Shown one piece after another: positions 24,804 to 33,474 of a stretch of DNA of 64,000 bases. The DNA is from Paracoccus denitrificans (GTDB lineage: Bacteria > Pseudomonadota > Alphaproteobacteria > Rhodobacterales > Rhodobacteraceae), in assembly GCA_005768755.1 (NCBI GenBank), contig VAFL01000016.1, forward strand, positions 1 through 64,000, read 5' to 3'. Position 1 is the first letter of the stretch; the number at the start of each line of letters is the position of its first letter. The notes below the pieces were generated by a model. The model had not been told where the DNA came from. It saw only the letters and a list, made by a program, of their open reading frames with translations, and made no database searches. A program made the translations under genes and the position numbers.

Positions 24804-25532
24804 ATGGCGCAAAACGATCTGATAGACATCTTGCCACTTGCCATCGAGATCGATCAGGCAACTTTGATCGGTGACGTTCACACCGCGCTTCTTGGCGCTG
24901 TAAGGCAGTTTGGCTACAGCGCCTGCCTGATCACCAATCTGACGATGATGAAACGCCCGCGATGGCACGAAAATATTATGGCCAATGACTGGCCCGACGA
25001 TTGGTACAATCATTACAATGCCGCCGGTCACTATAGATACGATCCTTGTGTCGCCCGCAGTCTCAGATCTGCGGAACCCTTCACATGGCGCGAGATCGAG
25101 ATGCGTTCACTTAGTCCGGCAGCCGTCCGTGTCATGAGAGAGGCCAAAGATTTTGGACTGAGGGAAGGAATCTGTATTCCCGTCCATGCGCCGTTCTCGG
25201 CACCAGCAGTTATCAGCCTTTCCGGTCGAAAGGTGGAGAAATCGGACCTGACCCGACCGACTGTCACAATCCTTGCCCGGCAGGCCCTAACCTCCGCACT
25301 GCGCATCATGTCACTCAGCGCCCCTCCCCCAACTGCGGCTCTGACTCAACGGGAAAAGGAGATCCTGCGCTGGGTCGCTGAAGGGAAAACAGCCTGGGAA
25401 ATATCCCGCATACTGTCGCTTTCCGAGCATACGGTGCTCACGCATCAGCGAAACGCAAAGAACAAGCTGGGCGCTGCCAACAATGTCCACGCCGTTGTGA
25501 CGGCTTTCCTGCGGCAGGAAATACAGCCCTGA
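24804..25532 (+). CDS. LuxR-family quorum-sensing transcriptional activator
   Basis: About 242 residues from ATG 24804 (MAQNDLIDIL); an upstream in-frame TTG at 24717 would add 29. N-terminal autoinducer-binding domain has the conserved pocket residues in order: W and Y in DWPDDWYNHYNAAGHYRYDPCV, Asp-Pro in YDP, W in PFTWREI and Gly in LREGICIP. The C-terminal GerE HTH is LTQREKEILRWVAEGKTAWEISRILSLSEHTVLTHQRNAKNKL. It lies 72 bp before the synthase gene in the same direction, the usual solo regulon pair. A short TTTCCTGcggCAGGAAA hairpin overlaps its 3' end. Confidence 0.94.
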   Translation: MAQNDLIDILPLAIEIDQATLIGDVHTALLGAVRQFGYSACLITNLTMMKRPRWHENIMANDWPDDWYNHYNAAGHYRYDPCVARSLRSAEPFTWREIEMRSLSPAAVRVMREAKDFGLREGICIPVHAPFSAPAVISLSGRKVEKSDLTRPTVTILARQALTSALRIMSLSAPPPTAALTQREKEILRWVAEGKTAWEISRILSLSEHTVLTHQRNAKNKLGAANNVHAVVTAFLRQEIQP

Positions 25533-25548
25533 TCAATACCGAGTTCTG

Positions 25549-25565
25549 GCGATAGCGGTGATCGC
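25549..25565. promoter_or_regulatory. Candidate lux-type box upstream of luxI
   Basis: GCGAT (25549-25553) and ATCGC (25561-25565) form a 17-bp dyad 40 bp before the synthase start. It is in the right place for a LuxR site but the arms are short, so support is modest. Confidence 0.35.
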
Positions 25566-25604
25566 TTTTGTCGGCATGCTCGTCATAGCCAGGGAGGCAG
25601 ACAC

Positions 25605-26279
25605 ATGTTTCGCGTTCACATCGTCAACAAATTCAACAAAGATCGCTATGCAGATCAACTTGAGCAACAGTTCAGGCTGAGGCACGAAATCTATATCGGA
25701 GAGCGTGGGTGGACGGATATTGCCCGCGCCGATGGGCGGGAGATCGATCAATTCGACAATGATGACGCCATCTATCTCCTTGGCATCACGTCTGCTGGGG
25801 AGGTGGTCGGCGGCTCTCGTCTGGTTCCAAGTCTGAAGCCGCACCTGATGAGCGAGGTCTTTCCCAACCTTGCGCCGGGTGGCGTGCCACGAGGCAAGGG
25901 AATCTATGAATGGACGCGTATTTTTGTCGCACCTGCGCTGCGAACGCCGTCCAGACCGGCATTGGCCGCCGGACTCATCTATTGCGGGATACAGGAATAT
26001 TGCGTTCAATCGCAAATCGAAAACCTGTCCATCGTGTGCGAAACCTATTGGATTGATCGCCTCGCCAGCCTGGGATGGAAGCCCAGATTGCTGGGGCCGG
26101 TTTTTACTCACCAGGGAAGTGATCTTGTCGCCCTCATCACCGACACCAATACCAGCGCGCTGAATGCGACCCGCAGTTTCTACGGAATAGAAGAGCCCGT
26201 TCTTCAGGATCTCTCCGGTCAGCAAGTAATTTCCGAGTGTCGCGACACCGAGCAAAAATCTGCTGTGCCGCGGCGCTGA
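25605..26279 (+). CDS. Acyl-homoserine-lactone synthase (LuxI family, BjaI/RpaI-like)
   Basis: 224 residues. LuxI invariants are visible: Arg in FRLRHEIY (about residue 25), Trp in ERGW (36), the acidic EIDQFDNDD (44-52), Arg in GGSRLVPS (about 71) and ExxR in YEWTRIFV (about 102-105). The RHEIYIGERGW and ADGREIDQFD segments resemble BjaI, BraI and RpaI, which use acyl- or aryl-CoA and make branched or aromatic homoserine lactones, rather than the ACP-dependent RYxVF..ExLGW form. The C-terminus runs past the family's usual end (QQVISECRDTEQK). AGGGAGG precedes the ATG. Signal identity is inference. Confidence 0.93.
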   Translation: MFRVHIVNKFNKDRYADQLEQQFRLRHEIYIGERGWTDIARADGREIDQFDNDDAIYLLGITSAGEVVGGSRLVPSLKPHLMSEVFPNLAPGGVPRGKGIYEWTRIFVAPALRTPSRPALAAGLIYCGIQEYCVQSQIENLSIVCETYWIDRLASLGWKPRLLGPVFTHQGSDLVALITDTNTSALNATRSFYGIEEPVLQDLSGQQVISECRDTEQKSAVPRR

Positions 26280-26397
26280 TACCCTTGGCGGGGATCGTCG
26301 TTTACTGGCTCGTCCTCCCTCACGTAACTGCAGGAACTTGGAAAAGCAGAATCTGGCTGCAAAAACTTGAAACTCGATGATCCCAAGGAATGGGGAT

Positions 26398-27291
26398 ATG
26401 GTCGACCTTTCTTCCGCATTGCACATACGACACATCCGCTACGTTGTCGCGGCGGCGGAACTCGGCAGCTTTCGACGCGCCGCCATTCATCTCAATGTGC
26501 CGGAATCCGCGATCAGCCGCCGCATTTCCGATCTCGAAGCTTGGCTCGGCACCAAAATCTTTATTCGGTCAGCAGCCGGGGTTCGCCTGACATTCGCGGG
26601 CGAAAAATTCGTTCTCCGGTGCCGCTATCTTCTGACTGAGATCAGACATGCGCAGTCGGAGATTCAAGCCGTTCGACAAGGCATGTGGGGCATGCTGACA
26701 ATTGGTGTCATCTCTTCCCTGGCATCCAGCACCCTTTCTGCTCTGCTGCGCGATTTTGCTGAACGGCACCCCAAGATCCATACGACCTATGTCGAAGCGA
26801 CCGCCGAAGCGCATCTGTTTCAGGCGGGCGGCCTCACGCTCGATGTCGCTTTCGTTTCGGAAGGAAGGTTGCCTCATGAGGTTTCGAGCCAATGCCTCTG
26901 GCATGAACGGCTCTTCGCGGTACTGCCGGAAGCACATCCGCGTGCCAAAGATAGCAATATCAATATCGGCGCGTTGGCCGACGAGACGTTCCTTCTGAAC
27001 GACTCCGCACGAGGGCGGAGCACAAGTCAGTATCTGCATCGCCGGCTCGGTGCGCTTGGTTGCCGGCCCAATATCCGGTATCAGGATGTCGACCAGGAAA
27101 GCCTGCCCCTCCTTGTTGCCTTGGGACATGGGATCACTCTCGCGTTCGAACCTGCGACAATTGCCAGGATGCCGGGTGTTGCCCTCCGCCCCATCGCCGA
27201 GCCGAGGCTCATCCACGCAATATGGTCAGAAGAGAATGACAATCCCGCATTGCCCCTGTTTCTCAAGCTCGCCAAATCGGTGCAAGAATAG
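26398..27291 (+). CDS. LysR-family transcriptional regulator
   Basis: 297 residues. The N-terminal HTH is HIRYVVAAAELGSFRRAAIHLNVPESAISRRISDLEAWLGTKIFIRSAAGVRLTFAG; the remainder is a periplasmic-binding-like effector domain (LTIGVISSLASSTLSALLRDFAERHPKI). It follows luxI by about 119 bp in the same direction, so may be part of a quorum-linked regulon. ATG 26398 (MVDLSSAL) with GGAATGGGG upstream is preferred over 26377. No divergent target gene is adjacent. Confidence 0.92.
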   Translation: MVDLSSALHIRHIRYVVAAAELGSFRRAAIHLNVPESAISRRISDLEAWLGTKIFIRSAAGVRLTFAGEKFVLRCRYLLTEIRHAQSEIQAVRQGMWGMLTIGVISSLASSTLSALLRDFAERHPKIHTTYVEATAEAHLFQAGGLTLDVAFVSEGRLPHEVSSQCLWHERLFAVLPEAHPRAKDSNINIGALADETFLLNDSARGRSTSQYLHRRLGALGCRPNIRYQDVDQESLPLLVALGHGITLAFEPATIARMPGVALRPIAEPRLIHAIWSEENDNPALPLFLKLAKSVQE

Positions 27292-27357
27292 CACGGATTT
27301 CTTGTTGACTTTCTTCGGAGCCAGAACCGGCACGAATCCCTCAAGCAGCCGTCAGGT

Positions 27358-28581
27358 TCACGCCGACCACAAGCAGGAAAGCGGCGCGGCGAACATATTG
27401 TCGCCGAACGGAACCACCTGATCATGGTCATAGAGGACAAGCCCCTGAACGAACTTATCGCCGCAGGCCTCGGCAAGTTTGCGCATCCCGGAAAAATCGC
27501 TGGCCGAGACCGTTGCCGAGGCCTTGATTTCGATCCCCACGATCTCTCCGCGCCGGTTCTCCAGCACGATATCGACCTCGTTCCTGTCCTTGTCCCGAAA
27601 ATGCCAGAACGCACATCGCTGTTCGCTCCAGGACGCGATCTTGCGCAGCTCGCTGAAGACAAAAGTCTCCAGGATTGGACCAAAGGCCGTTCGATCTTTG
27701 GCGACAATATCCGGAGAGATATCGCGCATGGCCGCGAGAAGCCCGGCATCGAGGAAATGCAGCTTGGGTGATTTGGTCAGCCGTTTCAGCCGGTTGGTGA
27801 ACCAGGGCTGCAGGCTGTAAACTAGATAGAGGCTTTCGAAGATGTGCAGGTACTTTGCCGTCGTCACATGGTTCAGGCCGAGCGACGCGCCGATCCCGGA
27901 ATAATTCACCAACTGGCCGGAATGCTCGGCCAGAACCGACAGCAGCCTTGGCATGATCGCAAGCTGTTCGATCTGGGCGATATCGCGCACGTCGCGCTGG
28001 ACGATCGCGTCAATGTAATCGTGATACCAGTCCTGCTTTCGTGCCCATCTTTTGCGACCAAGCGCCTCGGGATAGCCGCCCGAAAGCACGGTCTCAACCA
28101 GATCATCGCCGAGAATTATATGCTCTGCGACAGGCGTTTGACCTGAGAAGGCCCTGTCGATGAACCCGGATTTGCGGCCAAGGATTTCCGCCTGCGAGAG
28201 GGGCAGAAGCCGGACGATTTCCATCCGGCCGGCCAGAGAATCCGCGACCTTCGGAATGGTCATAAGATTGGCCGACCCCGTCAGAAGGAACCTTCCCGGT
28301 GTCTTGTCAGCATCAACCTCACTCTTGATCGCCAAAAGCAGATCGGGTGCGCGCTGGATTTCGTCGATCACCGCCCGATCCAGCCCCCGGATAAAGCCTA
28401 CGGGATCATCGGTTGCGGAGCGCAGGACCGTTGCATCGTCCAGGGTCAGAAACGGCACCTTCTCTGCGGCAAGATCGGTCGCCAGCGTGGTTTTGCCGGA
28501 TTGCCGCGGCCCCGCGATCAGGACGACCCGGGTATCAGCCAGAGCCTCTTCTATTCTTGATCTGGCGAATCTGGGGTACAT
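27358..28581 (-). CDS. AAA-family ATPase with DUF4143 domain
   Basis: 407 residues. Walker A GPRQSGKTT at about 24-32, Walker B RAVIDEIQRAP, and the arginine/sensor segment FLLTGSANLMTIPKVADSLAGRMEI are typical of the AAA_14 family; the C-terminal third (from about 190) is DUF4143 with a restriction-endonuclease-like core (ENRRGEIVGIEIKASATV, an ExK motif). Such proteins are common in genomic islands and have no firm function. A 22-bp repeat array begins 19 bp upstream of its start codon. Confidence 0.88.
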   Translation of the reverse strand: MYPRFARSRIEEALADTRVVLIAGPRQSGKTTLATDLAAEKVPFLTLDDATVLRSATDDPVGFIRGLDRAVIDEIQRAPDLLLAIKSEVDADKTPGRFLLTGSANLMTIPKVADSLAGRMEIVRLLPLSQAEILGRKSGFIDRAFSGQTPVAEHIILGDDLVETVLSGGYPEALGRKRWARKQDWYHDYIDAIVQRDVRDIAQIEQLAIMPRLLSVLAEHSGQLVNYSGIGASLGLNHVTTAKYLHIFESLYLVYSLQPWFTNRLKRLTKSPKLHFLDAGLLAAMRDISPDIVAKDRTAFGPILETFVFSELRKIASWSEQRCAFWHFRDKDRNEVDIVLENRRGEIVGIEIKASATVSASDFSGMRKLAEACGDKFVQGLVLYDHDQVVPFGDNMFAAPLSCLWSA

Positions 28582-28599
28582 TCCGGGCCTGAGATTTAT

Positions 28600-28709
28600 C
28601 GACCATCCGAAACTACAAGCCCGACCGATTGAAAGTCAACGCTCGACCAATTGAAAGCACTCATGGTGAGAACTGGAAGTGACGGTCCGACCAACTGAAA
28701 GCAGGGCGC
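28600..28709. repeat. Five tandem 22-bp repeat units (iteron-like)
   Basis: Units begin at 28600, 28622, 28644, 28666 and 28688, exactly 22 bp apart. The conserved left part is CGACCaAyTGAAAG (CGACCATCCGAAAC, CGACCGATTGAAAG, CGACCAATTGAAAG, GTGAGAACTGGAAG, CGACCAACTGAAAG); the right 8 bases vary. Unit 4 is degenerate. The 22-bp phase puts all on one DNA face. Candidates are iterons of a replication origin or a multi-site operator for the adjacent ATPase gene. Confidence 0.7.
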
Positions 28710-28723
28710 ACAGTAGGAGCACA

Positions 28724-28779
28724 ATAGCCTGGTTCTCAGACATTCCGTTCACCTGAGGACGTTTCGCGCGCCAGGCTAT
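28724..28779. repeat. Nested inverted repeats at the edge of the trb operon
   Basis: Outer arms ATAGCCTGG (28724-28732) and CCAGGCTAT (28771-28779) are a perfect 9-bp match; inner arms CTCAG (28735-28739) and CTGAG (28753-28757) lie inside. It sits 19 bp after the DUF2274 stop. It may end the long trb transcript, but there is no U-run. Confidence 0.55.
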
Positions 28780-28797
28780 CGGTCAGGCCGAAGAACG

Positions 28798-29037
28798 CTA
28801 TGACGGCGATTTCGGGAATGACGCCGAACGCCTCGCCTTGGCAAAGCCGCGATCCGTCGCGATGAACCTTTGCAGCATCGGAGCGATCAGCTTCGCCGGT
28901 GCCAAGGTCGGCTGCCCTCCCTCGCGCCCCAGAATTTCTCCATAGGCAACGAGGTCGCGATGCAGGCTGGCCGGCAGTTCCAGCGTCAGTTTCACCGGCT
29001 TGTCATCAGGCAAGGGTCCAAGTTTCAGCTTTGTCAT
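28798..29037 (-). CDS. DUF2274 family protein, last gene of the trb operon
   Basis: 79 residues from ATG 29037 (MTKLKLGPLPDDKPVKLTLELPA). The PVKLTLELPASLHRDLVAYGEIL core fits a ribbon-helix-helix-like fold. The family is commonly encoded immediately after trbI in alphaproteobacterial elements. The stop codon of trbI overlaps closely. Function is unknown. Confidence 0.8.
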   Translation of the reverse strand: MTKLKLGPLPDDKPVKLTLELPASLHRDLVAYGEILGREGGQPTLAPAKLIAPMLQRFIATDRGFAKARRSASFPKSPS

Positions 29038-29039
29038 GA

Positions 29040-30158
29040 TCAATCCCTATAGGGTTCCAGCACCAGATCGCGGGTCACGATGACCCTGAAGGGAAAGCCG
29101 GGTCGTATGGTCAGCGTCGGCTCGACCTGCAACTGCCGCTGGACGATCTGCTGGCCAACCTCGTTGATCGTGTCCTGGGCTCCGTCCCGGATGGCACGGA
29201 TCAGGCGGTCCTCGTCATCACCGGCAAGTTCGGCACTCGCGGCCAGTAGAGTGGACAGACCTGCGGCCTTCATCACGTCCCACCAGTGATGATCAACACC
29301 ATCCTCGAGCCCTGCATAGCCCGCAACGTCAGCACCCGGCAGGCGTTCGAGGACGATAGAGCGACCGTTTGGCAGGATCAGGCGGTTCCACACCAGCAGC
29401 ACGCGACGTTGACCGAAGCTGATGCTCGCGTCATATTGGCCGATCAGCCGTGTTCCCTGAGGGATCAACAGCAGTGCCCCTGTCGGGCTGTCATAGACGT
29501 TTTCGGTAACCTGGGCTGAGATCTGGCCAGGCAAATCGGATCGGATGCCGGTGATCAGTGCCGCGGGAATGACCGAACCCGCCTGCAGGATATAGGGCGA
29601 GGCCGGTGGTGAGATACGGTCCGGTGCCACGGTTTGTCGGTCCGGCGCGGCGCTGAGAAAAGCCGTATGCTGGTCCTGTCCTGTCTGTCCGGACTGGCCC
29701 GTCCCAGCCAGCCCGCCAAGGCCCGCCAACGCACCACCAGCCGCCCCGGTCTCGGTCGGAAAGAACACCGAACTCAGCCGGGCGGCTTCTTCCTCCGCCA
29801 GTCGTCGCTGTTCATCGGGATCAGGCGCAGGTGCGGCGACCACTGGCGGGGCCACCGGCTGACCCCGGTTTTGGGCATCAAGGATCGGCCCGCCGAGATC
29901 GCCCGGCAAGGGCGGCCCGAGCGTCGGGCCGGTATAATCGGATGGCAGACCGGTCAGACCATCGGCGGTGGTGCGGTTTTCGGTGGAATAGAGTTCCTCA
30001 GATGTCCCGTCCCGTTCCGGACCCTGCAGTGCGTAGATCAGCGCCCCACCAATGCCTAGCAGAAGGACAGCACCGAGACCCGCCAGCACCTTGCGCGACA
30101 GGCGGGTGACACGGGGGGGATCGGCGCGCAGGCGCATCGGCTGGGCATCATCGGTCAT
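29040..30158 (-). CDS. trbI: Conjugal transfer protein TrbI (VirB10-like)
   Basis: 372 residues. One N-terminal membrane helix (VLAGLGAVLLLGIGGALIYAL) follows a short cytoplasmic segment, then a Pro-rich periplasmic linker and the C-terminal VirB10 beta-barrel domain with YILQAGSVIPAALITGIRSDLPGQ and ALLLIPQGTRLIGQYDA. It spans both membranes in the type IV secretion channel and relays the energy state to the outer-membrane pore. The start at 30158 lies inside the last codons of trbG. Confidence 0.95.
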   Translation of the reverse strand: MTDDAQPMRLRADPPRVTRLSRKVLAGLGAVLLLGIGGALIYALQGPERDGTSEELYSTENRTTADGLTGLPSDYTGPTLGPPLPGDLGGPILDAQNRGQPVAPPVVAAPAPDPDEQRRLAEEEAARLSSVFFPTETGAAGGALAGLGGLAGTGQSGQTGQDQHTAFLSAAPDRQTVAPDRISPPASPYILQAGSVIPAALITGIRSDLPGQISAQVTENVYDSPTGALLLIPQGTRLIGQYDASISFGQRRVLLVWNRLILPNGRSIVLERLPGADVAGYAGLEDGVDHHWWDVMKAAGLSTLLAASAELAGDDEDRLIRAIRDGAQDTINEVGQQIVQRQLQVEPTLTIRPGFPFRVIVTRDLVLEPYRD

Positions 30159-31140
30159 CGCGATGCTCCGCGTCACCTGACGAGGCAACCTTCTGTTCGG
30201 CCGGCATCCGCACGATGCGAACCACCTGCTGCCGATCTCCCGAACCGAGGCGCAGTTCCGCTGCGCCGAACAGCCGGTCGACGATCAGCACATTGCGATA
30301 AATCCGGCTGTTGACGATCTGCGGCTCGCCCTCGGGACCGATGACAAAAAGCGGCGGCATCTCGCCCTGGGCAATCCCGGCCGGGAAGATGACATAGACC
30401 CGGCGGCCATCGTCGAAGACCGATGCAGGGCGCCAGGGCGGGCTGTCACCGCGGATCTGCAGCCCGTAGCGATGGTTCCGGGCGGCTGGCAATGGGATAC
30501 GCGGAGCCGCTGCCGGTCTTGCCCCTTTTGGCGGTGCTGGCCAGGACCAGGTCACGGACGGCATATAGAGATCTTCCTGCGCCCTGAGTTCGATCATGTA
30601 GCTGCGCCGGTCGGTGGTGACGACGAGATTGGTCGAAATGTCCGGCCGTGTCGGCTTGACGAGGATATGGACGCGGGCCGCGTCCCCTGCCCCGCTCAGC
30701 GTATCACCGATGATCCAACGGGCGGTATCACCGGCGGCAATGGGTCCGGCTCCGGTCAGGTTCTCACCCGGCTCCAGCGCGATGTCGGTGATCTGACCGG
30801 GCGCGGCATAGACCTGATACAGCGCACCCTCGGACCAGGGATAGACCTGGATGGCGTTGTAATAGCCTTCGCGGCGCGGCTCGACCCGGGCGGCGGCATT
30901 GGCATTGGTGACGCGCGCGGTCGGCGTGGCCGCCGCAGCACCGCCGCGCGCGACCTGCCAGCCAGGTGGTGTGTGCAGCGGACGCGGTCGGTCGTCGGTG
31001 GCAACGGGCGGTGCAGACAGCGGTGGAACATTCTCATCATAGCTGATGGCTGGCGGGCGATTGGTTGCACAGCCTGCGATCGCCGTTGCGGCCATCAACG
31101 TCGTGATGGCAGGAAAGCGGTGCATGATGGAAATATTCAT
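30148..31140 (-). CDS. trbG: Conjugal transfer protein TrbG (VirB9-like)
   Basis: 330 residues with a lipoprotein-type signal (HRFPAITTLMAATAIAGC, lipobox AIAGC). The N-terminal half contains the CagX/VirB9 domain (ITDIALEPGENLTG, DTARWIIGDT) and the C-terminal half the OM-pore segment (PASVFDDGRRVYVIFP, NVLIVDRLFGAAELRLG). VirB9 relatives form the outer-membrane ring with VirB7 and VirB10; here the lipid anchor could stand in for a VirB7. Overlaps trbF by 4 bases. Confidence 0.94.
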   Translation of the reverse strand: MNISIMHRFPAITTLMAATAIAGCATNRPPAISYDENVPPLSAPPVATDDRPRPLHTPPGWQVARGGAAAATPTARVTNANAAARVEPRREGYYNAIQVYPWSEGALYQVYAAPGQITDIALEPGENLTGAGPIAAGDTARWIIGDTLSGAGDAARVHILVKPTRPDISTNLVVTTDRRSYMIELRAQEDLYMPSVTWSWPAPPKGARPAAAPRIPLPAARNHRYGLQIRGDSPPWRPASVFDDGRRVYVIFPAGIAQGEMPPLFVIGPEGEPQIVNSRIYRNVLIVDRLFGAAELRLGSGDRQQVVRIVRMPAEQKVASSGDAEHRDDR

Positions 31141-31826
31141 TGGCTCATCTCCCGCGACCAGTTGATGGCGTTGACATAGATCCCGAGGGGATTGGCGCGC
31201 AGCCGCTCAGCGCTGCGCGGAGTCTGGATCACCAGTGTCAGGATGGCGGTCCAACGTTCCGTGGTGGACAGTTGACCGTTCTCGTAATGGCGTTCGGTCC
31301 AGGCAACGCGAAAGCTGTCCGGTGAAGCGCGGATCACGGATGAGACCTCGACCGCGATTTGCTGTCGCCCGACCTTACCAAAGGGCTCACTGGCGCGGGC
31401 ATAGTCGTTCAGCGCGGCCGCGCCGCGATCCGTGGTGAACTCATAGGCGCGGAGCCAGTTCTGGCGCACAATGATCGGATCGGCGGGGATGGAGCGCACT
31501 TCTTCGATGAAACGGCCGAGATGAAAGGCGATCTGCGGATCGCTTGGGCGATAGTCAGCGCTTGCTGGCGCGACGGCCTGCGCCTGACCGAGATTGTCGA
31601 CCTGCACCACCCAGGGCACCACAGTGCCGCGCACCGATTGCCAGACCAGAGCTGTGGCGAAACCCGCCGACAGGATGAAACAGCCAAAGGCCATGAGGCG
31701 CCAGTTCTTCGCCTGCACGCGGGCCGAGCCGATGCGTTCATCCCAGACCTGGGCGGCTTTCTGATAGGGCGTCTCAGGTTCCGGTGTCTTGCCGTAATGG
31801 GTCGCGGGGCGTTTGAAGATGCTCAT
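31137..31826 (-). CDS. trbF: Conjugal transfer protein TrbF (VirB8-like)
   Basis: 229 residues from ATG 31826 (MSIFKRPATHYGK), overlapping the trbL stop. One membrane helix (LMAFGCFILSAGFATALVW) after a cytoplasmic tail, then a periplasmic VirB8 domain (WVVQVDNLGQAQ, FIEEVRSIPADPIIVRQNW, VAWTERHYENGQL). VirB8 proteins nucleate T4SS assembly at the inner membrane. Confidence 0.94.
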   Translation of the reverse strand: MSIFKRPATHYGKTPEPETPYQKAAQVWDERIGSARVQAKNWRLMAFGCFILSAGFATALVWQSVRGTVVPWVVQVDNLGQAQAVAPASADYRPSDPQIAFHLGRFIEEVRSIPADPIIVRQNWLRAYEFTTDRGAAALNDYARASEPFGKVGRQQIAVEVSSVIRASPDSFRVAWTERHYENGQLSTTERWTAILTLVIQTPRSAERLRANPLGIYVNAINWSREMSQ

Positions 31827-33178
31827 GGGCGGTCGCCTGTCTGAAGGGAAATGGAGGAGCCCGCGCCATGGCCGTCGCCGGATCGGACGGCATGGGCGGC
31901 CATGGTCGCACCATGGCTGAGGGCCTGTTTGCGCTGCAGCCGTTGCGCCCATGCAGGCGCGCTGTCGGAGGCCGCGGGTGAATGTGCGGAATCAGGTGGC
32001 CCACCGATCGTTCCGCTCGTCGATGATCCACCCGTCGCCGCAAAACCGGTCTTCGCGCCGTCGGAGAAGCTGGAGGCCACACTGCCGGAGGCATGCGAGG
32101 CACCGCGCTTCAACGGAGACGCCGCCACGGAACCGGCGGCGCGCGCCACGCCGCCCAGGCCCGAGGCAACGCCCGCCGCGCCAGATTGGCCGAACGATCC
32201 GAGCGTATAGGCGGTGCTTGCACCGCCTGCCATGGCTGCACCACCCCGCGCAACTGCCGCGCCGCCGGACAGCGCCGCTGCCCCACCCTTTGCGGCCATA
32301 CCCGCGGCAGCACCGCCGGCCAGCACCATCCCTCCCGCCGTAAGACCGGTTCCAACGGCGGCACCTGCGCCAAGCTGCGGTCCGCCGGAAACCAGGCCCG
32401 AGGCAATACCGGGGCCGAAGATGCCGAGCCCCAGCAGCGACAAGGCGGCCAGCACGATTGCCATCGCATCATCGATGGTCGGGGTCACACCGCCGAAACC
32501 TGTGGTGAATTGCGAAAACAAGGTACTGCCGATGCCGATGATGACGGCCAGCACCAGCACCTTGATGCCGGATGAGACGACATTGCCCAGCACCCGTTCA
32601 GCCATGAACGCCGTCTTGCCGAAGAGACCGAAGGGAATGAGGACGAAGCCTGCCAGCGTGGTCAGCTTGAACTCGATCAGGGTCACGAACAGCTGCACGG
32701 CGAGGATAAAGAAGGCCAGCAGTACCAGCACCCAGGCGAAAAGCAGACAGGCGATCTGGATAAAATTCTCGAAAAAGGCGACAAAACCCATCAGATCGGC
32801 GATGGATTCAAGAAGCGGCCGCCCGGCATCGAGGCCGGTCTGGGCGACGCGACCGGGACGCAGCAGATCGGCCACAGAAAACCCGGTGCCGGAGGCCTGC
32901 AGGCCGAGCCCCGCGAAACTGTCGAAGACGATCCGGGCGAGACTGTTCCAGTTGCCGATCAGATAAGCGAAGACGCCGACGAAAAGCGTCTTCTTGATCA
33001 GTCGGGCAATGATATCGTCCTCTGCGCCGAGCGACCAGAAAAGCGCGGCCAGCGTCACATCGATGACGATCAGCGTGGTGGCGATGAAGGCGACCTCACC
33101 GCCCAGCAGGCCGAAGCCGCTGTCGATATAGGTGGTAAAGACCCCCAGGAAACTGTCGATGACGCCAGTGCCCCCCAT
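31823..33178 (-). CDS. trbL: Conjugal transfer protein TrbL (VirB6-like)
   Basis: 451 residues: the first 270 hold six to seven hydrophobic segments with a central FAWVLVLLAFFILAVQLFVTLIEFKL stretch typical of TrbL; the remaining 180 are a low-complexity Gly/Ala/Ser region likely exposed to the periplasm or cytoplasm. It forms the polytopic part of the channel. Confidence 0.93.
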   Translation of the reverse strand: MGGTGVIDSFLGVFTTYIDSGFGLLGGEVAFIATTLIVIDVTLAALFWSLGAEDDIIARLIKKTLFVGVFAYLIGNWNSLARIVFDSFAGLGLQASGTGFSVADLLRPGRVAQTGLDAGRPLLESIADLMGFVAFFENFIQIACLLFAWVLVLLAFFILAVQLFVTLIEFKLTTLAGFVLIPFGLFGKTAFMAERVLGNVVSSGIKVLVLAVIIGIGSTLFSQFTTGFGGVTPTIDDAMAIVLAALSLLGLGIFGPGIASGLVSGGPQLGAGAAVGTGLTAGGMVLAGGAAAGMAAKGGAAALSGGAAVARGGAAMAGGASTAYTLGSFGQSGAAGVASGLGGVARAAGSVAASPLKRGASHASGSVASSFSDGAKTGFAATGGSSTSGTIGGPPDSAHSPAASDSAPAWAQRLQRKQALSHGATMAAHAVRSGDGHGAGSSISLQTGDRP

Positions 33179-33459
33179 CAGTCAGCGGCCCTGACCGGAG
33201 CAGGATCGGAGCTGCGTCCGAGGAACCGGTCTCGCGATTGTGCCCAGGCCGCAAGGCAGTCCACATCATCGCCGGCCTCCTCACCCAATTGCTGGCAGCG
33301 CCGCAGCGTGGCGCGCAGCGGATCTGCAGCGGGCCGCATTTCCGGCGCGGCGCTGACCGGCGCTGGATCCTCATCGCGCGCCATGTCGATCAAACTCGCG
33401 GTGATCGCAATCGCAACGAAGACGATGGCGGCGATCCGGATCGGCACATTCCCCTGCAT
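33178..33459 (-). CDS. trbK: Putative entry-exclusion protein (TrbK-like)
   Basis: 93 residues with one N-terminal membrane helix (IRIAAIVFVAIAITASLI) and a short charged periplasmic tail with two Cys (RRCQQLGEEAGDDVDCLAAW). Size, position between trbJ and trbL, and the CQxLG...DxxCxxAW pattern fit the alternative TrbK family, which would limit redundant transfer between cells that both carry the element. Stop overlaps the trbL start. Confidence 0.8.
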   Translation of the reverse strand: MQGNVPIRIAAIVFVAIAITASLIDMARDEDPAPVSAAPEMRPAADPLRATLRRCQQLGEEAGDDVDCLAAWAQSRDRFLGRSSDPAPVRAAD

Positions 33460-33474
33460 CCTTCGCTCCCCGCC

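Noticed and set aside
28600..28709. Short CRISPR array
   Set aside because: Units are 22 bp with no spacer/repeat division, one unit is degenerate, and there are no cas genes.
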